This document shows positions 1-12,007 of a stretch of DNA of 64,000 nt, piece after piece. The notes below the pieces were generated by a model, which saw only the letters and a list, made by a program, of their open reading frames with translations, was not told where the DNA came from and ran no database searches. This DNA comes from Bugula neritina (taxonomy: Eukaryota > Bryozoa > Gymnolaemata > Cheilostomatida > Bugulidae): positions 6,257,690-6,321,689 of the forward strand of contig OZ037771.1 of NCBI GenBank assembly GCA_964035545.1, given 5' to 3'. The translations under genes were made by a program, and so were the position numbers. The number at the start of each line of letters is the position of its first letter. Positions within the stretch are counted from its first letter, which is position 1.

Positions 1-157
1 CAATTCTAATGATTTAATTTAAATTATAGCAATTCATTTCTTAAAAGCCGGTATTCAATAACTCACAATATGTTTAATACTCGTATGTTAGATACACATC
101 ATGTTTTGTAGTTACTGCAGCATGAGTAAATGCATTTACCTACTCTGTCAATTTTAG

Positions 158-226
158 GACTATTTTGAAGAGGCTTTCAGCACTGTGGAAGACATCATTC
201 AAGGTTATACTGATGCTGTGAGATAG
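158..226 (+). CDS. terminal coding exon of an unidentified gene (5' part outside window)
   Basis: A polypyrimidine-type acceptor ending in ATTTTAG at 151-157 is followed by 23 codons, starting DYFEEAFSTVEDII and ending in a TAG stop at 224-226. The reading is acidic and looks like an amphipathic helix. I do not recognise the family. The exon points toward the LAPTM-like gene on the other strand, so the two would be convergent, with about 1.2 kb between their stop codons. The 5' exons would lie left of the window. The exon is short and rests on one splice site and a plausible peptide, so it could be chance. Confidence 0.4.
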   Translation, partial: DYFEEAFSTVEDIIQGYTDAVR

Positions 227-1216
227 CTCTCTTGGTATTTTTCAGTCTCGTAGTCATGTCTTGACCTGTAACCTACTTGTATTATAATGTATAGTGAGTA
301 GACATTCACACAATTTAAATTGCTTTTGGTATATTTCTATTTTTATTTTGGAAGTATTGTTTAAAATTAATAATAGTATTATAAAAGTTTAACATTTAAG
401 TAATTAATTACTTGTATATTGCACAATGATTTGACCCAACTAGAATAATAAGAAAATATGCCAATTTTGATTCCATAAAATAGTAAGGTTTGCATTTTAA
501 AAAGTACAAATAAAACGTACTGAGTATATTTGTCTGAGAATGTAAACTGTAATGTCCAACAGTAACAATAACAAATGAGAAGTAATGAGTATTTGAGTAA
601 GTTCCATGATGTCCATAGTATATAACACCTGGTAAACATGATAGACAGATCCATGTATGTGATGTGTGAGGAAAGCTAAATGTCATCCTCGGTATGAACC
701 TGATAAACGTAGTTAGCAGTCTTCAAAATTCTCTGTTGCAACTTTTTCACCATCTCTAAAATAATATGATGAAAATAATATTATATTTCATTGTTTATTA
801 TATAAACACAGGTTAGTAAGAGAACTAGTCATCCAACTGTAACCAGTGGCCCACCATGACCACTAACATCTGGCAGTTATCTAGAAGCTAGTGTGGTAGA
901 CAAGGATACAGCCAGGTTCACTGTTGATCATGTAGTATTTATTACATGCAAATGTACAAATCGCATGGAAATTAGTAAAAACAGCATCAACAAACAGAAA
1001 CTCAACAAAATAAAATGCATAACACATTTCCGGCATCTTTCTCAACAAAAATAACAGAAAACCAGCAAGCAACCATTTTTCCAATCACTCAGCTGCTAGG
1101 ATGACTTCTCAATAGTTACTAGATGGTTTTGGCACATAAGATATATGACAAATACCCGCACTCTACTTTCTACACAAATGATAAATGCATTTTAATATAC
1201 AATATTCTTTTAACTA
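227..1216. other. intergenic / 3' UTR stretch between convergent genes
   Basis: AT-rich sequence without a supportable reading frame; the short minus-strand ORFs here have no recognisable content. A TTTATT at 938-943 is AATAAA on the minus strand and is a possible polyadenylation signal for the LAPTM-like gene that stops at 1412. Confidence 0.4.
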
Positions 1217-1364
1217 CAGTGCTCCCTCCGTTGTGTGGCTTATGTATGTGTGTATAAGGACAAAATGACCAAATTTAACGGATGCATCAGCTTAATCTGG
1301 TATTGCACTACGTCACGAATCAAGGTTTCCAGACCCATAGCTTAGTGAGATATAGAGGGAGCAC
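1217..1364. mobile_element. MITE, family 1 (AGTGCTCCCTC termini)
   Basis: About 148 bp bounded by inverted termini: CAGTGCTCCCTC on the left and GAGGGAGCAC on the right, with TA on both outer sides (1215-1216, 1365-1366). TA target sites suggest a Tc1/mariner-type non-autonomous element. The right terminus continues inward through a motif reading CTCACTAAGCTATGGGTC on the minus strand. The same inner sequence recurs at about 14855. The element has no coding capacity. Confidence 0.65.
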
Positions 1365-1411
1365 TATTAAATACAAGAAAGTTTCCGCCAGTCACTCTTG
1401 TAATATTAGAA

Positions 1412-4400
1412 TTAGAAAGACAGTGACGCTTGCCTGTAAATAGCACCAGAACCTGTACAGTCACCATTAGGTGGGTCATCGTAACAAGCTGTGTACCGAT
1501 ACTCTTGATCATCACAGTCAGCACCATCTATAGCAACCTCGGAGTTAATTAGACTAGACACTATGTCTCCATATTGCACTGTTTGCAGACCATCGTTCGT
1601 TAAAGAGGCAGACGCATTTCTCTGTGAAACAATAAGCAGTATAGCATCAGGTGTATAGTATCAGGTGTATAGTATCAGGTGTATAGTATCAGGTGTATAG
1701 TATCAGGTGTACAGTATCAGGTGAATAGTATCAGGTGTATAGTATCAGGTGTATAGTATCAGGTGTATAGTATCAGGTGTATAGTATCAGGTACATGGTA
1801 TCAGGTGAATAGTATCAGGTGTATAGTATCAGGTGTATAGTATCAGGTGTATAGTATCAGGTGTATAGTATCAGGTACATGGTATCAGGTGAATAGTATC
1901 AGGTGTATAGTATCAGGTGTATAGTATCAGGTGTATAGTATCAGGTGTATAGTATCAGGTGTATAGTATCAGGTGTATAGTATCAGGTACATGGTAAAGT
2001 ATCACAGGGAGCAGCCGTGGTCTAGGGGTTGGAGTGTTTGGCTTAGTAAACACAAAGTCATGGATTCAAACCCTGGTAAAGGCCATTGGTGATATTAGGA
2101 AGAGCATTCAGTCATAATTGCTCCTGTGCCACATATAAATAAGTCCTTAGCTCACTTTAAAAACCCTTTCCACCAGGGGTTCTCACAAGGATAGTGACTA
2201 TAAACTTGCATGAGTAGAGTATTACCTGTGAACGCTGTATATAATTCTCCCGATGACCTCGTCCTGCATCCACTTCCTGGAAGTGAGATATCATGCAGAG
2301 TTCACAGTATATCTGCAACATACACATCTCTGAAAGTAAGATATGACACAGCACATCTAGAATAAGCATGTAGACAGCCGTAGTCTAAGGGTTAGAGCAC
2401 TGGTTTAGTAAAACACAAGGTCAAGTGGTTAGAATCTCAGTAAAGGCCATGGGTGATGTTAGGAAGGGCATTCAGTCATAATTTCTCTTTTGCCACAACC
2501 TCTGGTTTCTATTGCTTCGAATGGATCTTATGGAAAAATTTGTGGTTGTCGTCTGCATTAACTTATGGTAGTGGTTTCATTTGATGCAACTGTTCTCAAA
2601 CATCTAATGAAAAATCCATTTGCATAATACAAAAACTAGTCCTTAGCCAACTTAAAAAAGACCTTTTCTCCAGGGGTTCTCACAGGGATGGTGACTATAA
2701 ACACACGTGAGTTCGTATCTATAATCGGTATATACAACACATACTGCTAAGCTAGTAGAAGTGAGAACTCTTACATTAACAAGAGAGACAATGAACCACA
2801 CGAGTAGAGCAGCTATCACACCCTCCTCGAATCCAGTCACTAGAATTTGAGTTATAATGGAAGACGCATCCAACGCAGTAAGCATGGCCACCATCACAGC
2901 CCATGGTATCATCAGTATTTTATTCTCCTGTAAGCAACAAGCAAAATTACTGTAAAATTACCAACATATTATAATCACTGCATTTCCATGACTCTGAGAA
3001 TGGATGCTCGCATGGATGAGCTTGTGATTGCAGTTTGCATTAACTTATGGTTTCGGTTTCATTCGTTGCAACTGTTTTCAAACATCAATTGAAAAATCCA
3101 TTAGTATAATGTGAAACTTGGAAACCTAGTGACTGGCAAACTATTGTAGCAATAGCAGCATTACACTTTCTCCCTACCAATTAGAGCTTTTTAGTTGAAC
3201 CCGACTCAGTTGGTATTTAATAAGATATTTTGTACATCAAGTTCAATGTGCATTAATCAGTTTTTACCATGATTGGGAATCATTTTCAAATCAATGTTTT
3301 CAGCTAGAATCATAAAAACTAAGGATTAATTTATATGTGCATAATGAACAACGTGTTTCTGCACTCTATGCTTGGACCAGTTCCTACATGACTGTTGAAT
3401 AGTGGAATATATATTTGTGGTAGTTGTCTTCTCAATCTCCAGCATAGTTTTACTAGCAGTGCATAAGTTTCTGGTTCATCTGCTGAACCACAATTATCTA
3501 GATTATTTTTACAATGGCTCACTTTAACCTTTGTTTGCTTTTAAGTATAACGTGACCTTTATTCAACTACCATAATATTTCAAATTATATGTCTCCATTC
3601 CTGGAAAAAATTGCAAAAGAATTAAAAATAACTTTTATTGCTGCTTTTCGTTAAAAAGACTGCAATTCTATAAGATTTCATGAACTATAGCATTTCAAAG
3701 ATATTACAAAAGGTATTGGAAGAAAAAATGTAACAATGTTTTTTAAAATATGCACAATTAAAAAACTTCAGGCCAACTGCAGCCAAATTTTTTGAGTTCA
3801 CTTTAATAACATTGTTGCAGTTACTCACCTTGAATATAGCGAAAATGACTATAATAGATGTCAGGAACGTCAAAAAGGAAAAACACAGCACCACCCATAT
3901 TAGCACTTCGAGCACTAAAAAACCCATACATATTATATTACAAAAACTACACACAATAACATTCCTATGTGCAAACGATTCAATAAGTAGACAACTGCCA
4001 AATTTGGTAAAAAAAATCGTCACTTTTCAATAAAACCTACAAACACAAAAATTAAGTACAAAATATCAAAAGAAAGTAGAAAAAGCTAAACAACATTAAA
4101 CAATGATAGTTCTGTTAGTTACGTGCAATGGTGTACTAAAATGAAGCAAAGGCAACATGCAGCTTTGTAGACAGACAACTCCTACTAGCCCATCATAATA
4201 ATACAACAGTGAGGTGCTGTAGTCAATTAGTACAGGAGTATGAGCAAAAACCTCTCAACACAACCAAATGCACAAATGAGAAACAAAAGAAGATAATTTC
4301 TAAACAGCTGGTAAGTCACAGGTTATATGTAGAGTTAATAATTCATGATTTATTGCAACTCAGGACTGAATAAAGACTATCAAAGAGTGAGGGAGTAAAG

Positions 4401-5623
4401 AAAGTGTGAACTGATGTTGTAAACTGAGTGATTTCAAATTCATCCTGCCTATAGAGCTTGCCCAATTACAATACATTATGTTTTACATTATTAATTTACC
4501 CACGAGAAGAAATTATAGGCAGTTGTATTGTTATTGGTGCTTTATGCTTATTGCAGTGTCTGTTTGATAGCAAGTTAATCTGTTTGGAGAACTATTTATA
4601 TTTTATATATTTTAAACAATTATTCCACAAGTCAACCAATCATAACCACAGCAGCTCCAAATTATTTGTTCATAAAGAGAGTCATTTGTTTAGTAAAAAT
4701 AGGCATTTGAAACCTGCACTTGCAAGACTGGACTACAAGTTGATCTTTGACCTTTCAAATGATTCATAACAGAAACTTGTGAACATATTGTAATATAATA
4801 AGCCATAACTCTATGAATTTCAAGTAGAATTACACACTAAGACACCTAAATATGAACACTAGTACAGTATAGTAGCAACTTGTTAAGTGTAGAATGTAGT
4901 GATAGTCAACAGTATACTAATGAGTGTGCAGTAAGTTAGTACTTATTAGCTAATCTAGTGGCTGGTTAAACAATATGCACAACACCTGGAAATACAGTAC
5001 CTATGTCCTTGACATCGCGTAACGATGTATCAGCATCTTCAAATTTGAACTTCACAAGACACAAGACGCTGATACTCAAAACATAAACACACCATACCTG
5101 TAGGATACAGGCAGTGCTTTCTGTAACCAAGGCCAGACACTATATTTACACACATCTATCAACATCTTAAGTTAAAGTGGATGACAATAATCAGTCACAA
5201 AATCTACTCTAAATAATGCTTAGAAAGTAATACTGAAACACAAGACTGAGAATAAATGCCTTTGGTTTGCCTATGAGTTTATTCTAAAAGAAATGTAGAA
5301 AGTCATGGTTGAGTAGTTTGAATGGCTTCTGGGCAATATAAGAGTTTAGAGCTGAAATGGGCAGTGCATGTCACTCCCCATCTTAGCAGTAGGGAGCAGC
5401 AAGGCTATGGAGTGTAAAGAATGCTTCTAGTAAGAAGTATGTGATCATAGTTCAGCTTTAAGTCAGCAACAACATTGGGCAGCGAAAAGATATACAAGAG
5501 AGCTTTAAGCAATCTTTACTCAAAGACATTAAGTACTGGCGTACTTACAAGAGACCAAATACCGGCAACAATTGAACCAGCCTTCAAGTTCCTGGAGAAA
5601 CAGCAGCGCTTTATTAGAGCCAT
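1412..5623 (-). CDS. LAPTM4/5-family four-transmembrane protein, paralogue A (235 aa)
   Basis: Six minus-strand exons: 5549-5623 (ATG), 5001-5097, 3829-3914, 2775-2927, 2226-2312 and 1412-1621 (TAA). They total 708 nt with continuous phase. The short N-terminus MALIKRCCFSRNLKAGSI resembles the Cys-Cys, Thr-Gly-Thr-Ile start of LAPTM4. Predicted membrane segments lie at about residues 16-42, 59-86, 91-115 and 121-147. The third begins with the family-like LxPW, and the fourth runs into a Cys-rich juxtamembrane stretch. The tail (residues 150-235) has YGDI, a YxxPhi-type sorting signal, and DDPP, but no PPxY WW-ligand as in vertebrate LAPTM4. The family works in late endosomes and lysosomes, affecting transporter and receptor trafficking; that role is inferred. 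Paralogue B downstream matches exon for exon through exon 5. Start choice: the first in-frame ATG after the acceptor, aligned with the start of B. Confidence 0.72.
1640..1996. repeat. 14-bp minisatellite GTATAGTATCAGGT, about 25 copies
   Basis: Uninterrupted tandem array in intron 5 of paralogue A, with variant units (GAATAGTATCAGGT, ACATGGTATCAGGT). The ACATGG and GAATAG variants occur as neighbours more than once, so blocks of units were themselves duplicated. Confidence 0.95.
2009..2207 (+). mobile_element. tRNA-derived SINE, copy 1
   Basis: The head GCAGCCGTGGTCTAGGGGTT resembles a tRNA A box. About 35 bp on, GGATTCAAACCC is a degraded B box. The body includes GATATTAGGAAGAGCATTCAG and CCACATATAAATAAGTCC, and the tail ends near GTGACTATAAACT. 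Related copies lie at 2370, 7293 and 58421. This copy sits in intron 5 of paralogue A, with its tail about 18 bp from the exon 5 donor. Confidence 0.8.
2370..2703 (+). mobile_element. tRNA-derived SINE, copy 2, split by a MITE
   Basis: The tRNA-like head starts near 2374 (CAGCCGTAGTCTAAGGGTTA). The SINE body runs to about 2495 (TTTTGCCACA) and resumes at about 2640 with GTCCTTAGCCAACTTAAAAA, continuing to the GTGACTATAAAC tail. The intervening 2496-2640 is a family 2 MITE. It lies in intron 4 of paralogue A. Confidence 0.78.
2496..2640. mobile_element. MITE, family 2, inserted in a SINE
   Basis: Shares with 2976-3131 and 61152-61314 the inner blocks GAATGGAT, GCATTAACTTATGG, ATGCAACTGTT and TGAAAAATCCATT. 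The outer terminal repeats are eroded in this copy. Confidence 0.7.
2976..3131. mobile_element. MITE, family 2, second copy
   Basis: Starts CACTGCATTTCC and ends AACCTAGTG, with the same interior as the copies at 2496 and 61152. Terminal inverted repeats of roughly 37 bp are recognisable but diverged. It lies in intron 3 of paralogue A. Confidence 0.7.
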
Positions 5624-7292
5624 TTATATAAACATCAACTTCATGGTTAGCAGCCAAACCCAGGCCGGTAACTAATTAGTTCTAAAATAAAAATATGGGC
5701 ATTTCAAGCCTTAAATAAATTACAAAAACATAAAATTAAAACAATTAGAATAAACAACTTCTAAAAGTTTAAAAAGAGTATTTAGATGTTTGAAGAGATT
5801 CGGGTTTTTTAAAGAAAATCTAGCCAATGAGCTGTTGACTAGAGCGGTTATAGCCCAAAAAATTCTGTTAATATTAACATTAGTCAATATTTTAGTTTCT
5901 ATTAATCGTGATTTATTAGACTTTGTTTAGAAATCATGTATGCAATGATAGTTGGTATTTGATAACAGAATTATAATTGGACATATCAGGAACTAGTTGT
6001 ATCACCACATATGTTGCGTAGCTAAAAAACATAGCTATATACACACAGTACTGACATTCTGCTGTAAACAATAAGTTGTGGAATTTTTCATGCTCATCTG
6101 TCTCTGATTATATACAGGTGGTTTTTCGTTTTATACTGTACATATGGCATTGTTAATTCAGGTTCCTGATACGAAAAGAGCCTGTAACTTTAGGGTTAGA
6201 AGTTCAATGTAGGCTTTTTGCCAAGAAAACATTGCTTATGATTTCAAATTGACAACCCACAAGATGGAGTTCAATCTTCTACTAATTTCGATGCCTGTGA
6301 TTAGTTGCATAAAATTTAATTTAAATAAATTATTGAGCCTAAAGAGTAAAATACTGAAGCAAAATTATACAACTTTTTATGCAAAGTATATCTACTGTTA
6401 CATTGACCAAGATGTCTATAGCTTTAGAATTTTAGTAACCAATCGATAATTAAGTTATAATTATTACTATAAATGAAAACAATGAAACATATAGAGAAAA
6501 CTGCATGCTGTTGCTCATTTACTAATATGTGCTACAGAGTGGCAATGCTATCTTTTCAAGGAATAAATTAAAAATTTTTTTTTAGTATTTCTTTCAACTG
6601 TCATTCATAAGATGGTCAAGTATTGATGCTACCAAACTGTGTGGTGAAGCATAATATGTAACTGACCAAGTATTTATTGAAAATTTATGAATTTTTTGTA
6701 ATAGCGTTTCCCTAAAAGAAAAATTAATATTATTTTGTAAAAGTACTCATATTTCAATTCATCATATTTGCAGTAAAATTTGCATTAGCAGTTTTGTGTT
6801 TCAAATAAAATTTTTAGCAGCACCATTTATACAGTACAATTTTACATCAGTTATGAAATAAAACTTATTAACCACGGTATAACTACAGGGCTAAGAAACT
6901 CTAGTAATTTGATATCAGCATTATCAGCATGAGTATGTCAGTATAGCTATATGACATATTTAACTTTTTAAGAATGGTCATACTCATATTGATAGTATTT
7001 TAGAGCATCAGTAAAATGAAATAAGTAAATAAACAATGCTACTAAACTCTTACACTTACAGAAATTTACTATTACCATACTAACACTATCAAACCTGAGA
7101 CCAATAGCCAATGGGTTATCATAATGATCATTATGATTATCATCATGATCAAAATAGAGATTAATATTACCCCAAACGTAAAGTAATCACCTGTTTTAAC
7201 TTTAACTTTGAAAATCAGAGTGAAAAATCATAGTTTGAACTTATAATAAATAATATTTAGATTAATAAGTAATAACTAATTCATTAGTAATT
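5624..7292. other. AT-rich intergenic stretch, no gene seen
   Basis: Region upstream of paralogue A. No reading frame with recognisable content. It should hold the promoter and any 5' untranslated exon of paralogue A, but no distinctive site was found. Short runs of GATTATCATCATGATC-type sequence occur near 7118-7150. Confidence 0.4.
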
Positions 7293-7490
7293 CAGGGGAA
7301 CAGCAGTGGTCTAAAGGTCAGAATGCTGTAGTCTAGGGGTTAGTGCTGGTTCGATCTCCAGTAAAGGTCATTGATGATGTTAGGAAGAGCATTCCAACGT
7401 AATTTCTCTCTTGCCACCATAATGAAAAAGTCCTTAGCCCACTTAAAAAGCCCTTTCCATTAGGGATGATGACTATAAATCCATGTGAGT
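7293..7490 (+). mobile_element. tRNA-derived SINE, copy 3 (rearranged head)
   Basis: The head motif appears twice (CAGCAGTGGTCTAAAGG, then TGTAGTCTAGGGGTTAG), followed by the B-box-like GGTTCGATCTCC and the common body (GATGTTAGGAAGAGCATTCC, AGTCCTTAGCCCAC). It ends near GATGACTATAAATCC. Confidence 0.75.
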
Positions 7491-7910
7491 TTATTATCAT
7501 TAATTCTGTATAGCCTATAACTTATAAGTATAGGTGATAGTATAACTTTAGTCTTTACTATAACTACAAGTATAACCATTACTATTTGAGTATTAGAGTT
7601 AGCTTTAATGTAGAAATAAGTATTACTGTTAGAAATTATTAATACTGATAATAATATTAATAGAGTAATAGCAATACCTTAATACTATTGGTATTTGTTA
7701 TAGCAGAGGCTTCCAACTTTTTCCTACCATTCCCCATTTTATAAACGTTTACCAATAATTTCTCTTTTTGAAAAACACAATTTATATGTAATTAAAACAC
7801 CGAAATAATATAGGATACAATTTTATCTATATTTGTTTATTAGGTTTGATAATTAATAGTGACTGCAATTAATAATATTATTATGCATGTATAAAACACA
7901 CAGCAGTTCC

Positions 7911-9020
7911 ATTAGCAATGTGATGGCTGCTGCTGATTATTTTGTGCCAGCCTGGTTAATTTTGGCTCTGTTTTTTAAAGTGCCCACCTCAAGTTACTCC
8001 GCAAGTCAAGGCAGTTTCTTCTCTATTTTTAATGGTTAGCATCAATTAGAATTTCACCTCACATAAGTAGGTGATGCTGAATGGCACCAACAGTTTTAAT
8101 GCCTTGTCAGCTATGTGTAAGGAGATTTTGCTTGTTAAAACCCAGAATCCGTCATTCCGTGAAAAATTTAAATCCTCTCTTATTGCAGAATTGTTAACTG
8201 GCTCAATGAAATCCCTCTGCAACAGAGCATTGGAATGGGTCACATGTCAAGTTAGAATCCTTTTCCTTAAATGTAGCTTATGGAATTGCTGTTCAAACTC
8301 TATTGAGAATTTGGTGATTTACTCAAAAAATTTTTGGTGAATAAGCTGGAACAAGATCTTTTCCAAATAATTCCTTGAGAGTGGGTAAGACACCATGATA
8401 ACAAGTGTCTGCCACAACTTCAGCTCAGCCTCGAAAGCATTGATGTTGCGATGAAACGACATGATATGATTGCACCCTAGCACTTTTAAGTTCAGAATCT
8501 TTAGTGCAGCAAATATATCTACTAGGTAGTCAGTATATAGTCCATAGAAATCGGCTTGCGTAGCTGCTAAAATTTGCTTTTAGCTGTTCCTTTCAAGAAA
8601 CTTTTTAACCTCCATTGGCAGTTCAAAAATTTAAACCATCATTCTTCTTTGAATGCCCACTTTCCTTTTGTGTGAAACAGCAAAGTAGTGAATACAGCAT
8701 CATTTTCCTGACATAGCGCTGTATATAGTCAAGCATTTAGTGTTGAAGCTTTAATGTATTTTACAATTTTGATGTTCCCTCTAACGTTAAACTTCTTTGC
8801 CTGTGTTAGTGTTCTAGAAGTAAGTGCATAACACTGAGTGAAGCAATGCACACATTCTATATTAGGACTTTTCTTCCTTGCCAGCTAGACAAAACCTGGT
8901 CTTGATCTCACAGCATAAAGGAGCTCTATCTATGCAAATACTTACTTTTCCCAAGTAAGCCCAGTTCCCTCAAAATACTGGTCCACAGGCTTCATCACAT
9001 CTGCAGCAGTAAGCCTGTCA
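7911..9020 (-). pseudogene. decayed hAT-type transposase (FAM200/ZBED5-like), C-terminal half
   Basis: Read on the minus strand, with several stops and frameshifts. From 9016 down: RLTAADVMKPVDQYFEGTGL, then NIECVHCFTQCYALTSRTLT, the stretch LNLKVLGCNHIMSFHRNINA, and INAFEAELKLW. At 8046-8160 comes FWVLTSKI, then ADKALKLLVPFSITYLCEV. Near 7911-7985 is NLRWAL, then KTEPKLTRLAQNNQQQ. The order matches the ribonuclease H/dimerisation half of the ZBED5/FAM200/GTF2IRD2-like hAT lineage, where the motif LLPFxTTYLCE is diagnostic. The N-terminal BED finger and first catalytic half are missing; the fragment ends where the simple-repeat field at 9020 begins. No terminal inverted repeats were located. 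It is non-functional. Confidence 0.8.
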
Positions 9021-9910
9021 GAGTGTAATAGTAATACTAATAGTAATAATAAATCTAATACTAATACTAATAGTAATAGCAAGATAAAGATGAACACTTA
9101 TAGTTATACTATAACTATAAGTATAAATGATAGTAAATGTAACACTAATACTTATAGTAATACTAAGACAGAATTACTAATAGTAATAGAATACTAATAA
9201 TAATAATAGTACAAGTATTACAGTTACTTAGTATTACTATTACTCTTGCTTTTAGATTTATTATTAGTACTACTACTAATAGTACTAGTAGTAGTAGTTA
9301 GACTTTGACTTACTAATAGTAGGCGGAGGCTTAGTAGTACTAGTACTACACTACTGACTATTAGACTTAGTATTAAAAATCGACATAAATAAATAATAAT
9401 ATTACTAAATCTAATACTAATAGTAATTAGTAATAATAATACTAAAAGTAAAACTAAAAGCAATTCTAATACTAATAGTAATAGTAATACTAATAGTAAT
9501 ACTAATACTAATAGTAATAGCAATACTAGTACTAATAGAGTAATACTAATAGTATTAGTAATAGACATACTAATACTAATAGTTATAGTAATACTAATAC
9601 TAGTAGTATTAGTAATAGTAATACTAATAGTAATACTAATAGTAATACTAATACTAATAGTAATACTAATACTAATAGTAATACTAATAGTAATAGCAAT
9701 ACTAGTACTAATAGAGTAATAGTATTACTATTACTATTAGTATTAGTAATAGACATAGTAATACTAATAGTAATACTAATAGTAATACTAATGGTAATAG
9801 TAATACTAATAGTAATAGTAATACTAATAGTAACTAATAGTAATAGTAATACTAATAGTAATACTAAGTCTAATAGTAATACTAATAGTAAATGTAATAG
9901 CAATACTAAC
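9015..9910. repeat. degenerate ACTAATAGTAAT simple-repeat field
   Basis: Almost entirely built of 3- and 6-base words (ACT, AAT, AGT) in shifting order. Long open frames of 106 and 114 codons on the minus strand (Leu/Val or Ile/Thr/Ser repeats) are by-products of the repeat. Confidence 0.92.
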
Positions 9911-11284
9911 TCATAATCATGATGCTATCGACTTGACTCAGTTGACTGTATTTTAATTTTTATGGATCACTATTATCTTTATATTAAGACAACAAAGCAG
10001 CAGGATAGAACGCAGAGCTACAGACAAAATAATTGAAGTACAACTTTACATTATGATTATCATTATGATTGTAAACGAGTCGGGGGGGGGGACGTTTTAA
10101 TTTGGAAACTTGCCAGTAAATAAACATTATCATTCTTTTTCATTGAGTGGCGTTTTCTAATTAGCCATTTTTAGTAGTCGCAAAATTATTTGTTGGTATA
10201 CAATTATTTTACGAAATACTTTAAGGCGCGGCCTACTAAGCTCAATTTGTTTTTTTATATATATTATTTGTTGTGTAAATGTGTATTATAGAATGTATAC
10301 TCAGCAATCAGCTGTGTTATGACTTATGACTAATGCTCTGAATAAATGCATCATAAAGTTTTAGCCACAGCAAAATAATAAAAAAGGATTTTTTTTTTTA
10401 TAATGAGGTTATATTATGTAGAATTTATTGGTTACAGATGATGAGAATTTTTCCATGGAGTTAGTCTACTCAAACTTGGAGTCGCCTGTAACCTGTTGAT
10501 TACAACACACTAAAGTTATCTTCTCTCACTTTGCAGCTATACATACAAATTTTTAACATTACAGAAGATAACTTCGCAACTTATACAGCTGATCAAATGT
10601 GGAATAAACCAAAAAAGGTTTTCCCATGTAACTAACCTGGCATAAAATAAAGAAATCACTACTTATGGCTAAGCAAATTTAAAACCTGTTCACATTATTA
10701 CAGATAAAAAACACAATATATGACCGTTAATCAGCTATATTTCTTTTGCATAAAGTTTTAAATACAAAATTACGTTAAAATTCTCTCATTATATGGTGGG
10801 CTAAACTTATGGAAATTATGGCCTTCACTGTTGAGGGCAAATTGAACTAGAACTTTCACTAAAGGACAGCACCCATGCACAATAATAATAAAAAGAACAA
10901 TTTTGAACCATTGCAAGTTTAGATATTTTAACTATGTAACTACACTCTTGAAAGAGATGTGTGCAGCACATTTTAGCCAAGATCCTTTTGAGGCCATGCA
11001 TCATGTTATATTGTAGATGCATTGCATCTTCTACATACTAAGAAACACAAAAGCCATAAATATGAACACAAAAGTATTTTATTGAAAAAAATTTAATACT
11101 ATAATATTAGAATATGCATATATAAACAGAAACTAAATTTTGGCATGTTTCTTTTAAAAATAGGATTTCCTTGTTCTCTTGTACATCACATAAATATTAA
11201 ATGGTTTTAAAATTAGAAAAAGGGCAGCCAAATATGAGATATGTGACGCTATCTTCACTTTATGCAGATCTAACATGACAATAC
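9911..11284. other. intergenic and 3' flank of paralogue B
   Basis: AT-rich with a G run near 10083. TTTATT at 11078-11083 is AATAAA on the minus strand, about 0.93 kb past the paralogue B stop, and could be its polyadenylation signal. No gene seen. Confidence 0.4.
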
Positions 11285-11450
11285 GATATTCTATATGATA
11301 ATATATACGATATGATAATATATATGATATACTATATAATATATACGATATACTATATGATATACTATATGATAATATATACGATATACTTTATGATAAT
11401 ATACTATATGATAATATATATGATATACTATATGATAATGCATATGATAT
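11285..11450. repeat. GATATACTATATGATAATATAT tandem repeats
   Basis: AT-rich units of about 20 bp built from GATATACTATAT and GATAATATATAC, partly self-complementary. The array lies in the probable 3' UTR or flank of paralogue B. Confidence 0.85.
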
Positions 11451-11919
11451 AAAATGGATATAGATATGATTGTCAAAACAAAATATCTGTCAAGTAATAA
11501 TGTGCAGTTGATTATTGACGGCAAAAATATTTATGCATTATAGAACATTAAATAATATAGCATTTAGTTCATCTCATGAAGCATAAGTTTAGGATTGTAT
11601 AGAACTTACTGCTAACGTCATATACTTATGGCTGTGTAGTAGCGGTAAAACAACATGCATACAAAATTGATAACAAAACATAAGGTTGTAAAAGTAAAAT
11701 AATTATGTCAAAAATACATAATAGATGCTAAGTAAGCATGTGATATGAAGACAAGCATTGATTGGGAGGTGCAAACAGGCTGGAGGCTAGAGTTTAAGTA
11801 ACAATCTAAACCGATGAATGCTTAGACCAGGCATTACAAAAGTGCTATATGATGTGGAAAAAGTTGAGTAGTATAATGATGTAAAAGTGTCAAATGCATG
11901 AAGTATTTGATATGTTGAC

Positions 11920-11976
11920 ACCACTGGTCAGGTAGTCCTACTGGTCAGGTAGTCCCACTGGTCAGGTAGTCACATT
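11920..11976. repeat. 17-bp repeat, three copies
   Basis: CACTGGTCAGGTAGTC repeats three times just downstream of the paralogue B stop codon, within its likely 3' UTR. Confidence 0.8.
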
Positions 11977-12007
11977 AGTTCTAGAGATAGCCTGAAGAAG
12001 AACTCCG

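Noticed and set aside
4458-4769. 103-codon plus-strand frame
   Set aside because: AT-rich sequence in intron 2 of paralogue A, with no motif and no splice or codon signal.
8071-8340. 89-codon plus-strand frame
   Set aside because: It is antisense to the hAT transposase relic, which explains the sequence on the other strand.
9224-9903. Leu/Val- and Ile/Thr-rich frames of 114 and 106 codons
   Set aside because: Translation of ACTAATAGTAAT repeats; no independent coding signal.
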